Origin: Candidatus Nomurabacteria bacterium
GTDB lineage: Bacteria > Patescibacteriota > Minisyncoccia > Phycocordibacterales > UBA9973
DNA: 6,309 nt
Direction: 5' to 3'
Assembly: GCA_021413565.1 (NCBI GenBank)
Contig: JAIOQC010000043.1
Span: forward strand, 1 to 6,309
Shown: piece after piece, positions 1 to 4,958 of the stretch
Position numbering within the stretch: the first letter of the stretch is position 1
How the letters are laid out: each line of letters starts with the position of its first letter
The notes under the pieces: generated by a model
Told to the model about the DNA's origin: nothing
Seen by the model: the letters and a program-made list of their open reading frames with translations, nothing else
The model's database searches: none
Position numbers and translations under genes: made by a program

Positions 1-565
1 GTTGTCCTCCACCTGATAGTTGTGTTGGGTTCGCAGTGAAGTTTGAAATTGTACAGTTTTGAACTGGTGGAACATAACTTGCAACAGTTGCTGTTACACT
101 TCGTGTTTGTTCTGCCCAGTTTGAGCCATAAGCAGTTAACAAATATGTTGTTGTCTGTGTTGGATATATAACTTGATTCCCTGAAACTGGAACATTGTAA
201 CCAAGATTTGAAATAGTTACTGATATACAATTAGAAGTATTCCATGAAAGTGTTGATGAATCGTTTGCAGAGATTGAGGTTGGGTTCGCAGTGAAGTTTG
301 AAATTGTACAGTTTTGAACTGGTGGAACATAACTTGCAACAGTTACAGTTACAGTTCGTGTTTGAGATGTACCATTTTGTCCGTATGCAGTTAGTGTGTA
401 AGTTGTAGTTGTACTAGGGTAGACAACCTGACTACCTGAAGTAGCAACATTACCGATTCCAGAAATACTTACACTAGTACAGTTAGAAGTATTCCATGAA
501 AGTGTTGACGAACCATTCGCAGAGATTGAGGTTGGGTTCGCAGTGAAGTTTGAAATTGTACAGTT
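1..565 (-). repeat. tandem coding repeats, 252 bp and 255 bp plus a partial third unit
   Basis: Three in-frame units within the secreted repeat protein: 565-314 (84 codons), 313-59 (85 codons) and 58 to the edge (partial). Parts are nearly identical in DNA: about 483-564 matches about 231-312 with few changes, and the stretch around 310-344 matches 55-89. The middles (about 350-470 against 95-220) have diverged more. The spacing is a multiple of three throughout, so unit number can change without breaking the frame. The near-identical blocks suggest recent duplication or gene conversion. The third unit begins to differ after NPT (QLSGGGQ instead of SISAN). Confidence 0.92.
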
Positions 566-1144
566 AACAACTGGAGGAGGTGTTACTGTTGTTCCAACAG
601 TAAATGACATCAAGACAGTTCCCCAATCACCATTGGCAATAGTTCCCATGTTGAGCCCACCACCAAAAGCTTCGTAACCAGTCTGACCATTAGGCAATGC
701 TGTACTAGACAGTGAACCTGCTTTGTACCATTTCGCCTGACTAAATGTCAGAGTCTGGGAACTCGATAGACTTGCAGTAACTTGAGACAAATTCAATGAC
801 CCAGCACTTGAATTTAGACTACCTGAGAATGCATACGAAGAATTAGCAGTACTCATAGAGCCTGCTGGGGATTGTGTTAACTGAATTACCGTATTATTTG
901 CGGCAGTATTGTTTGTATTGTCGTAATAAACGGCAATGTTGATTGTCTGACCCGCACTTGCAGTAACAGATGTTTTTGTCCAGCAACCATTGGAACCATC
1001 TTGAATACCGTAACCTGTTGAATAATTCCCAATAGATAGTGGGAGTGGGCAATCTGATGGATATGTATTCCACGCAGCAATAGCCTGTGAAGCTGAACCT
1101 AGGAATAGAAATCCTAGTACCATGATGTATGCTATTTTTTTCAT
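1..1144 (-). CDS. secreted repeat protein with tandem Ig-like beta-domains, C-terminus off the window
   Basis: Open minus-strand frame from ATG at 1144 to the left edge with no stop (381 codons seen). Residues 1-24 form a signal peptide: MKKIAYIMVLGFLFLGSASQA, with cleavage probably after SQA or IAA. Residues about 25-190 are a Ser/Thr/Asn/Gly-rich domain (start AAWNTYPSDCPLPL, later TINIAVYYDNTNNTAANTV) resembling a beta-sandwich surface domain. From residue 194 come tandem units of 84 and 85 aa and the start of a third, each beginning NCTISNFTANPT, with STLSWNTSNC near position 20-29 and TTTY.LTAYG later. Such units occur in surface proteins of Patescibacteria and other bacteria and are probably Ig-like; this is family recollection. 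Each complete unit has two Cys (about 27 residues apart), which could form a disulfide outside the cell. An in-frame ATG at 1156 adds MKNY; 1144 is preferred because the neighbours also begin MKK/MKR. No Shine-Dalgarno is seen. A role in adhesion or the cell surface is inference. Confidence 0.85.
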   Translation of the reverse strand, partial: MKKIAYIMVLGFLFLGSASQAIAAWNTYPSDCPLPLSIGNYSTGYGIQDGSNGCWTKTSVTASAGQTINIAVYYDNTNNTAANNTVIQLTQSPAGSMSTANSSYAFSGSLNSSAGSLNLSQVTASLSSSQTLTFSQAKWYKAGSLSSTALPNGQTGYEAFGGGLNMGTIANGDWGTVLMSFTVGTTVTPPPVVNCTISNFTANPTSISANGSSTLSWNTSNCTSVSISGIGNVATSGSQVVYPSTTTTYTLTAYGQNGTSQTRTVTVTVASYVPPVQNCTISNFTANPTSISANDSSTLSWNTSNCISVTISNLGYNVPVSGNQVIYPTQTTTYLLTAYGSNWAEQTRSVTATVASYVPPVQNCTISNFTANPTQLSGGGQ

Positions 1145-1191
1145 ATAATTTTTCATAATAATGTTAATAATTAACTGTTACAATTTTAAAC

Positions 1192-1214
1192 CTTCAACTT
1201 TCGATGAGTTAAAG
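1192..1214 (-). other. small hairpin upstream of the repeat-protein gene
   Basis: On the minus strand CTTTAACT (1214-1207) can pair with AGTTGAAG (1199-1192) around a 7-nt loop: 8 bp including one U-G wobble that would be an A-C mismatch on the plus strand. It lies between the terminator of the 257-aa gene and the repeat-protein start. A weak promoter-like pair, TTGAAG (1197-1192) and TTAATT (1174-1169) with 17-bp spacing, overlaps it, so the hairpin may not be transcribed from a local promoter. It does not share the nCUC/GGGn apex of the other two leaders. A short palindrome, GTTAATAATTAAC (1163-1175), follows. Confidence 0.35.
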
Positions 1215-1218
1215 ACTT

Positions 1219-1252
1219 AAAAAAGTAAAGGAGTTCTTTTTCAAGTACTCCT
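1219..1252 (-). terminator. intrinsic terminator after the 257-aa protein gene
   Basis: Read on the minus strand: AGGAGT (1252-1247), an A-A mismatch, CTT, a GAAA tetraloop, AAG and ACTCCT (1234-1229), then TTACTTTTTT. It begins 20 nt after the stop codon of the upstream gene. The U-rich tail is on the minus side only, so it acts mainly leftward. Any expression of the repeat-protein gene from the upstream promoter would have to read through it. Confidence 0.72.
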
Positions 1253-1272
1253 AAACAAAATTTTTAAACTTC

Positions 1273-2046
1273 TCAACCACCACCTGGAGGCTGTGACCTC
1301 GGGTCTGACGGAATTCCGCCAGGACCAGAAGGTAAACCAGGAGGCATAGTCCTTGGGTCAATGATCGGAGGTTCAATGATTTGTGCTGTTTTACCTTTTT
1401 TAAAGATAAGATAAGCAGCAGTTCCCAAAATCGCAGCACCTAAAATTGGAACCCATGCTTTAATCTTCTTCTTTCCAGGAGAAGCGGCATTGTCTTTAGA
1501 TACAACAGTAGATTTAGAGATAGGTTCCTCTTTCTGTTCTGCTAATGGAATAAATGTCCATTTTGAAAGAACTTCAGGCGAGTCTTGCGTTTTGGGTGGA
1601 ACTTTTTTGACTTCTAACCTAACCACTGGAACTGTGAGAATATTCGCACAGTCTCCTTTGAGTAAAGTAATTTTAAAAGTCCCAACACGAAACACCCAGC
1701 CAAACCCAGACCACTTGTGCCCAGTACTTGATACCATTTTTTTTAGGGTTGGATTATACCCTGAATTTTTATATCCACCTTCTTCTAAATAAATTTCTTC
1801 ATAGAAAAGGCGGTCAAAAGTATAATCAATATTAGCAGTGGATACTTTAAGTGTCGTATCAACTAACCCCAAATTGATTGTCTGTACAAGGTAAGTGCGA
1901 AACACACTACCTTTGACAGAATTTTCCTTCGCCAGAGCCTTGATAGTCTCTTTTGAAGGATTGTTGTACGGGAATACGGGACCCGTTTGCCCTTTTATTT
2001 CTAGTACAAAGGCTAGAAATAAAAACATAAACACTAACCTTTTCAT
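1273..2046 (-). CDS. exported protein with late transmembrane helix and Pro/Gly-rich tail, family unknown
   Basis: 257 aa, not recognised. Residues 1-20 (MKRLVFMFLFLAFVLEIKGQ) look like a cleavable signal peptide with a strongly hydrophobic core. Residues 21-170 are a soluble, probably beta-rich region with several aromatic and Gly-rich strands (for example GHKWSGFGWVFRVGTFKITL around 109-128) and a single Cys at 133. Residues 171-196 are a charged, low-complexity linker ending GKKKIK. Residues 197-215 (AWVPILGAAILGTAAYLIF) form a probable transmembrane helix, followed by KKGK. The tail from about 225 to 257 is rich in Pro and Gly (PPIIDPRTMPPGLPSGPGG) and ends in PPGGG. If the signal peptide is cleaved, the domain is outside and the tail inside, giving a single-pass membrane protein. 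Pro-rich tails often bind partners, but no partner is visible. It has its own promoter, a long structured leader and a terminator. No Shine-Dalgarno is present; the bases before ATG are A-rich. Confidence 0.8.
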   Translation of the reverse strand: MKRLVFMFLFLAFVLEIKGQTGPVFPYNNPSKETIKALAKENSVKGSVFRTYLVQTINLGLVDTTLKVSTANIDYTFDRLFYEEIYLEEGGYKNSGYNPTLKKMVSSTGHKWSGFGWVFRVGTFKITLLKGDCANILTVPVVRLEVKKVPPKTQDSPEVLSKWTFIPLAEQKEEPISKSTVVSKDNAASPGKKKIKAWVPILGAAILGTAAYLIFKKGKTAQIIEPPIIDPRTMPPGLPSGPGGIPSDPRSQPPGGG

Positions 2047-2059
2047 TATTTTGTTTTTA

Positions 2060-2116
2060 GTTTAAAAATGTGATATTTACCACCCATGCTGAGTAATAAA
2101 TATCACATTTTTAAAC
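2060..2116 (-). promoter_or_regulatory. 5'-UTR hairpin of the 257-aa protein gene (shared element, copy 1)
   Basis: A perfect 20-bp inverted repeat: GTTTAAAAATGTGATATTTA (2116-2097 on the minus strand) pairs with its exact complement at 2079-2060. Inside lie a 2x2 internal loop (UU at 2096-2095, GG at 2081-2080), a 4-bp apical stem ACUC/GGGU (2094-2091 with 2085-2082) and a 5-nt loop AGCAU. It sits between the predicted transcription start (about 2148) and the ATG, ending 13 nt before the start codon. No U tract follows, so it is not a standard terminator. The same layout recurs upstream of the lipoprotein gene. A role in mRNA stability or translation is inference. Confidence 0.72.
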
Positions 2117-2154
2117 CAATACAATCATTAAATCAGTTAATGCATTTGTCATAT

Positions 2155-2183
2155 ATTCTATCACAAACTATTAGAATAGTCAA
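2155..2183 (-). promoter_or_regulatory. sigma70-like promoter of the 257-aa protein gene
   Basis: On the minus strand: -35 TTGACT (2183-2178), a 17-bp spacer, and -10 TAGAAT (2160-2155) with an extended TGA directly before it. The predicted start is near 2148, giving a leader of about 102 nt that contains the hairpin at 2116-2060. The bases between this promoter and the lipoprotein terminator (about 2184-2265) show nothing else recognisable. Confidence 0.72.
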
Positions 2184-2265
2184 TACCTACCACCCTATTG
2201 TTTAAATGTATTAAAATTAGAAAAAACTACAATTTGCCCAAGAAAAATATGGATTCCAGTCAACA

Positions 2266-2296
2266 AAAAAGAGAAGATTATTAGTCTTCCCTTTTT
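2266..2296 (-). terminator. intrinsic terminator after the lipoprotein gene
   Basis: On the minus strand AAAAAGGGAAGA (2296-2285) pairs with TCTTCTCTTTTT (2277-2266) around a 7-nt loop, 12 bp with one G-U pair. The 3' arm ends in a run of T. It begins about 18 nt after the stop codon. The U-rich arms on both strands could make it work in both directions, though no plus-strand gene ends here. A second small hairpin (CACAA/TTGTG, 2298-2310) lies between it and the stop. Confidence 0.75.
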
Positions 2297-2314
2297 CCAC
2301 AATTTTTGTGAAAA

Positions 2315-2827
2315 TTAATTCTTTTGATTTTCATATCCACTTAGAATAAGTGTTGCTTCAGCCTTATTTAAATACCAAAGTAATTTACTTTTTGGTAAAG
2401 CCTTTTGAACAGTATAAACTTGTTCAACGGACGACCATATAAATGGAACTGGGTACTTTGAATTCTTCTCAAACAAAACTTTCATCACAGCAATCTTACC
2501 AGATGCATCCTTAGAAACATCCACAAGTTTACATGGAGTATTAGGTAAAATAACAATACTAGTGTCAACCAGACTCACGGCTCCATCAATAAAAGACACT
2601 GATGACTGTCCGCGAAATTTAATTGTGTCACTATTGTAAAATGTAATTGAATCTTTTACTAATTTTAAAGGGAATGAATTGAAATACTCAAGCCTCCAAT
2701 CTTTTGGCTGATTCTCTTTATCAACATTTTCCTCTTTAGGCGGTTCTTGACTACTATTCTGTTGAACAGCACAAGATGCAAATAGAACTACGAATAGCAA
2801 TCCTATTGTTATTTTTATTTTTTTCAT
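2315..2827 (-). CDS. putative lipoprotein, family unknown
   Basis: 170 aa. Residues 1-18 (MKKIKITIGLLFVVLFAS) are a basic n-region and hydrophobic core leading to Cys19. LFAS|C is an acceptable, somewhat relaxed lipobox, so the mature protein would be lipidated at Cys19 and tethered to the outer face of the membrane. Residues 20-45 (QQNSSQEPPKEENVDKENQP) are a charged, disordered tether as in many lipoproteins. Residues about 46-165 look like a small beta-rich domain (KLVKDSITFYNSDTIKFRGQ, VSLVDTSIVILPNTPCKLVD) with one further Cys at 99. No family was recognised. It is monocistronic: own promoter, structured leader and terminator. No Shine-Dalgarno precedes the ATG. Lipoprotein status is likely; function is unknown. 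Confidence 0.8.
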   Translation of the reverse strand: MKKIKITIGLLFVVLFASCAVQQNSSQEPPKEENVDKENQPKDWRLEYFNSFPLKLVKDSITFYNSDTIKFRGQSSVSFIDGAVSLVDTSIVILPNTPCKLVDVSKDASGKIAVMKVLFEKNSKYPVPFIWSSVEQVYTVQKALPKSKLLWYLNKAEATLILSGYENQKN

Positions 2828-2843
2828 ACGAACAAGATTTGGT

Positions 2844-2901
2844 TTTTTAAATTGTTATACTTACATCCCAAAAATGAGAAACAAATACAACAATTTAAAA
2901 A
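2844..2901 (-). promoter_or_regulatory. 5'-UTR hairpin of the lipoprotein gene (shared element, copy 2)
   Basis: On the minus strand a 20-bp stem: TTTTTAAATTGTT (2901-2889) pairs with AACAATTTAAAAA (2856-2844), continued by GUAUUUG (2888-2882) with UAAGUAU (2863-2857) through three G-U wobbles. Then come a 2x2 internal loop (UU 2881-2880, UG 2865-2864), a 4-bp apical stem UCUC/GGGA (2879-2876 with 2869-2866) and a 6-nt loop AUUUUU. The wobbles would be A-C mismatches on the plus strand, so the minus-strand RNA is the functional form. It ends 16 nt before the ATG. Compared with copy 1, the outer stem differs in sequence but the layout and the inner motif are the same. Confidence 0.68.
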
Positions 2902-2916
2902 CTAAACTTTGCAAAA

Positions 2917-2945
2917 ACAATATAATATTTTACTGTTCTTGTCAA
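2917..2945 (-). promoter_or_regulatory. sigma70-like promoter of the lipoprotein gene
   Basis: On the minus strand: consensus -35 TTGACA (2945-2940), a 17-bp spacer, and a weaker -10 TATTGT (2922-2917). An alternative -10, TATATT (2924-2919), has 15-bp spacing. The predicted start is near 2910, so the hairpin would begin about 9 nt into the transcript and the leader would be about 83 nt. Confidence 0.6.
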
Positions 2946-2970
2946 GGAATGCTCTTTGCTATTTGTAGGA

Positions 2971-2976
2971 TATAAT
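2971..2976 (+). promoter_or_regulatory. consensus -10 box just before the pilus ATPase gene
   Basis: TATAAT at 2971-2976 is 7 nt before the ATG at 2984. No good -35 is found at 16-18 bp (best candidates near AATGCT), and the TTGTCA at 2939 is too far away. If this box is used, transcription would start at or next to the ATG, giving a leaderless mRNA. A second TATAAT at 2921-2926 would give a leader of about 50 nt and is the alternative. Confidence 0.4.
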
Positions 2977-2983
2977 AAACAAT

Positions 2984-4684
2984 ATGACTATCCAATTTGA
3001 CGACGAAAAGCAGAAGAAAAGTTTAGCCGACCTACACAAAAAAGAGGAGGAGGATTTAGTGCAAGCCTTGGCTGAAGCTAGATATGGAGTGCCCCCAATC
3101 AACTTAGGAACTATGACTATCGACAATGATGCCTTGCGTGCAATTGAAGAAAAAGAAGCAAGAATTCAAGAAGTTGCTCCATTCAAATTAGTTGGTAAAG
3201 ATATTCATGTTGCAGTTCGAACTCCTCTACCTGACAAAGTTGCTGGATTAAAAATGTATTTTCTGGACCACGGTTATTTACCACATTTTTATATGGCATC
3301 ATTGGCTAGTTTAGAAAAAGCATGGGACCGATATAGTGAAATATCATACGCTTCAGAATCAAGAGCAGGTGCAATTGCCATTGAAGGTAATGCGCTCAAA
3401 AGAATAATGGCAGACATCAATAATATTGATGATATTAAAAAAGCTATTATAGAAATAGAAAAAGACAAGTCTCACACAACCTCACACATCCTTGAAATTG
3501 TATTAGCAGGTGCAATTGCAATCAATGCTTCTGATATTCACTTTGAACCAGAAGCAGAAACAATCCGACTAAGATTCCGCTTGGATGGTATTTTGCAAGA
3601 AGTCATGGAATTACCAATTGTAGTTCATAAGTTTATTAACTCTCGCATCAAACTCCTAGCAGGATTGAAAATCACAGCATCTTCAATAGCTCAAGACGGA
3701 CGATTTAGTATTTATTTAGACCAAGATGAAATCAGTCTGCGTGTTTCATTAATCCCTGGTGCTTACGGAGAATCCATCGTGATGAGAATATTGAACCCTA
3801 AATCTATTCAAGTGAAGCTAGAAGATATGGGTATCGAACCAAAGATGTATGAGATTTTTATGCGTGAAATAAAAAAGCCAAATGGTTTAATACTTCTAAC
3901 TGGTCCAACAGGCTCTGGTAAAACAACAACACTGTACTCATTCTTGGCTGAAATATATTCAACGGAAATAAAAATAATTACAATTGAAGATCCTATCGAA
4001 TATCATCTAGCAGGTATTACTCAAACACAAACTGATTCTGAGAAAGGATACACATTCCTAGAAGGATTACGCAGTGCACTTCGTCAGGACCCAGATGTCA
4101 TAATGGTAGGAGAAATTCGTGATTCTGAAACTGCAAAGATTGCCGTTGAGTCAGCACTCACTGGCCACCTTGTACTATCAACACTCCACACCAACAATGC
4201 TGCTGGTGTAATCCCCCGCCTAATAGACTTGGATGTAAATCCAAAAATTCTAGTTTCAGCATTATCACTTTCAATTGCCCAAAGATTAGTTCGTAAACTC
4301 TGTGTTGAATGTAAAAAAGAAAAAATAATCACTGATGAAGAAAAAATGATTATAAATAAGATTGAAGAAAATGCAAAAGCTCACGGCAAAGATTTCTCAA
4401 ACTATGGTATAGACACAAATGCTCCAATGAAACTTTATGATGCCGTTGGCTGTGACAAGTGTAATATGACTGGCTACAAAGGCCGTCTAGGAATATTTGA
4501 AGCAATTTACAATGATGCCAAAATTGAAGAGATTATCCCAAAGAACCCAAGTGAAAGAGAAATCAAGGAAGTTGCTGCCAATCAAGGGTACTTGGATATG
4601 AAAGAAGATGGAATAATCAAAGCACTCAAAGGTATCACCTCTTATGCTGAAGTCGGTAGTGTGGTGGATTTCTACGAAGAATAA
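2984..4684 (+). CDS. pilB: type IV pilus / type II secretion assembly ATPase (PilB/GspE family)
   Basis: 566 aa, within the usual family length. The hexameric cytoplasmic ATPase powers extension of type IV pili or pseudopili. Residues 1-115 are an N-terminal domain of the MshEN/T2SSE-N type, weakly conserved (RIQEVAPFKLVGKDIHVAV). The N2 domain shows ASDIHFEP (182-189) and AQDGRF (236-241). The catalytic domain has Walker A GPTGSGKT (307-314, Lys313), Asp box IEDP (334-337), Walker B VIMVGEIRD (372-380, Glu377) and His box GHLVLSTLHT (394-403). Four Cys in two CxxC pairs (440/443 and 490/493) form the zinc site typical of PilB/GspE and absent from PilT. No key residue is missing. The gene is divergent from the lipoprotein gene and ends before a strong terminator, so it is probably monocistronic; no pilin or pilC is in view. 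AGGA at 2967-2970 lies 13 nt from the ATG, too far to be a good Shine-Dalgarno. PilB against GspE cannot be settled from one gene. Confidence 0.95.
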   Translation: MTIQFDDEKQKKSLADLHKKEEEDLVQALAEARYGVPPINLGTMTIDNDALRAIEEKEARIQEVAPFKLVGKDIHVAVRTPLPDKVAGLKMYFLDHGYLPHFYMASLASLEKAWDRYSEISYASESRAGAIAIEGNALKRIMADINNIDDIKKAIIEIEKDKSHTTSHILEIVLAGAIAINASDIHFEPEAETIRLRFRLDGILQEVMELPIVVHKFINSRIKLLAGLKITASSIAQDGRFSIYLDQDEISLRVSLIPGAYGESIVMRILNPKSIQVKLEDMGIEPKMYEIFMREIKKPNGLILLTGPTGSGKTTTLYSFLAEIYSTEIKIITIEDPIEYHLAGITQTQTDSEKGYTFLEGLRSALRQDPDVIMVGEIRDSETAKIAVESALTGHLVLSTLHTNNAAGVIPRLIDLDVNPKILVSALSLSIAQRLVRKLCVECKKEKIITDEEKMIINKIEENAKAHGKDFSNYGIDTNAPMKLYDAVGCDKCNMTGYKGRLGIFEAIYNDAKIEEIIPKNPSEREIKEVAANQGYLDMKEDGIIKALKGITSYAEVGSVVDFYEE

Positions 4685-4685
4685 T

Positions 4686-4717
4686 AAAAAGCCTCAGCTT
4701 TCAAGCTGAGGCTTTTT
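4686..4717 (+). terminator. strong bidirectional terminator after the pilus ATPase gene
   Basis: AAAAAGCCTCAGCTT (4686-4700) pairs perfectly with AAGCTGAGGCTTTTT (4703-4717): a GC-rich core with flanking A and T runs, starting 1 nt after the TAA. The symmetry gives a U tract on either strand, so it also stops leftward transcripts that pass the end of the non-coding RNA at 4725. Confidence 0.93.
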
Positions 4718-4724
4718 ATTTAAG

Positions 4725-4923
4725 AAAAAAACATAAATCTCTAAACAATCCTTTGAAAACATGCGTAACCAAAGTAACATATGCTTGCAGGATAGCCCCA
4801 GTACGTATAAATACAACCAGAACGTCCTACGCACATATATAGAGCACGTGGCCGATTGCTTAGAGATTTATGTCCTCTTCGCTAAACTCACTAAAATGCT
4901 ATAATCAATGTATACGAACTTAC
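4725..4923 (-). ncRNA. candidate structured non-coding RNA, unassigned, divergent from ruvB
   Basis: About 199 nt on the minus strand, from a predicted start at 4923 to a U tract at 4731-4725. Closing helix P1 has 20 continuous pairs: ACAUAAAUCUCUAAGCAAUC (4873-4854) with 4750-4731, including one G-U; it is followed directly by seven U, so it also serves as terminator. Inside, P2 pairs AUGUGCGUA (4836-4828) with UACGCAUGU (4767-4759), including two wobbles. A 6-bp alternative joins GUAGGA (4830-4825) to UCCUGC (4792-4787), and a 5-bp hairpin CUUUG/CAAAG (4774-4770, 4755-4751) abuts P1. All wobbles are G-U on this strand and A-C mismatches on the other, which fixes the transcribed strand. No open frame of note lies within. 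Length, long closing helix and large internal region recall 6S RNA, but no diagnostic 6S, SRP, RNase P or tmRNA motif was found. The 5' end rests on the promoter and could be processed to about 4873. Confidence 0.72.
4897..4905 (+). promoter_or_regulatory. extended -10 promoter of ruvB
   Basis: TGCTATAAT: a consensus -10 (4900-4905) with extended TGC (4897-4899). The -35 position at 16-18 bp has no match, which is common for extended -10 promoters. The predicted start near 4912 gives ruvB a leader of about 40 nt. This leader crosses the promoter of the opposing RNA, so the two transcripts overlap head to head by about 12 nt. Confidence 0.6.
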
Positions 4924-4929
4924 CCAAAG

Positions 4930-4958
4930 AGTATAGCATACTAAAAATATTATGTCAA
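4930..4958 (-). promoter_or_regulatory. near-consensus sigma70 promoter of the non-coding RNA
   Basis: On the minus strand: -35 TTGACA (4958-4953), exactly 17 bp of spacer, and -10 TATACT (4935-4930) preceded by extended TGC (4938-4936). It is the best promoter in the window, with 11 of 12 consensus bases. The predicted +1 is a G at 4923 (GGG at 4925-4923). The -35 occupies the last two bases of the ruvB ATG and the next four bases, so the RNA promoter is embedded in the ruvB start. The -10 lies in a small palindrome, AGTATAGCATACT (4930-4942). Confidence 0.8.

Noticed and set aside
886..1080. Minus-strand reading frame of 64 codons overlapping the repeat-protein gene
   Set aside because: It lies in another frame of the long signal-peptide-bearing gene, which runs through it without interruption and has clear repeats.
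1192..1214. A third copy of the shared leader hairpin upstream of the repeat-protein gene
   Set aside because: It is only 8 bp with a 7-nt loop and lacks the 2x2 internal loop and GGGn arm, so it is listed as a separate small hairpin.
1490..1792. Plus-strand reading frame of 100 codons
   Set aside because: It is antisense to the 257-aa gene, which has its own promoter and terminator; no promoter or start signal supports the antisense frame.
2060..2116. The perfect inverted repeat as a terminator or insertion-sequence end
   Set aside because: It lies between a promoter and the start codon of the same gene, has no following U tract, no transposase or target duplication is present, and the same layout recurs upstream of the lipoprotein gene.
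2080..2195. Repeated ACCACCC words in the intergenic region (near 2079-2085 and 2188-2194)
   Set aside because: Two copies of a 7-base word, one inside the hairpin loop region, are too little to support an operator.
4084..4332. Minus-strand reading frame within the pilus ATPase gene (a similar one at 5671-5928 lies within ruvB)
   Set aside because: Both are antisense to strongly conserved coding sequence and have no independent signals.
4731..4873. The 20-bp inverted repeat read as a plus-strand ruvB leader or riboswitch
   Set aside because: On the plus strand the wobble positions become A-C mismatches, no U tract follows, and the ruvB -10 lies downstream of the structure, so it would not be in the ruvB transcript.
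4725..4923. Identification of the RNA as tmRNA, SRP RNA or RNase P RNA
   Set aside because: There is no tag frame ending in an ALAA-like tail, no tRNA-like end, no GGAA-loop SRP helix 8, and it is too short for RNase P RNA with none of its conserved segments.
4906..4951. LexA/SOS operator before ruvB
   Set aside because: A CGAAC half-site occurs near 4915, but no matching inverted half follows at the right spacing.
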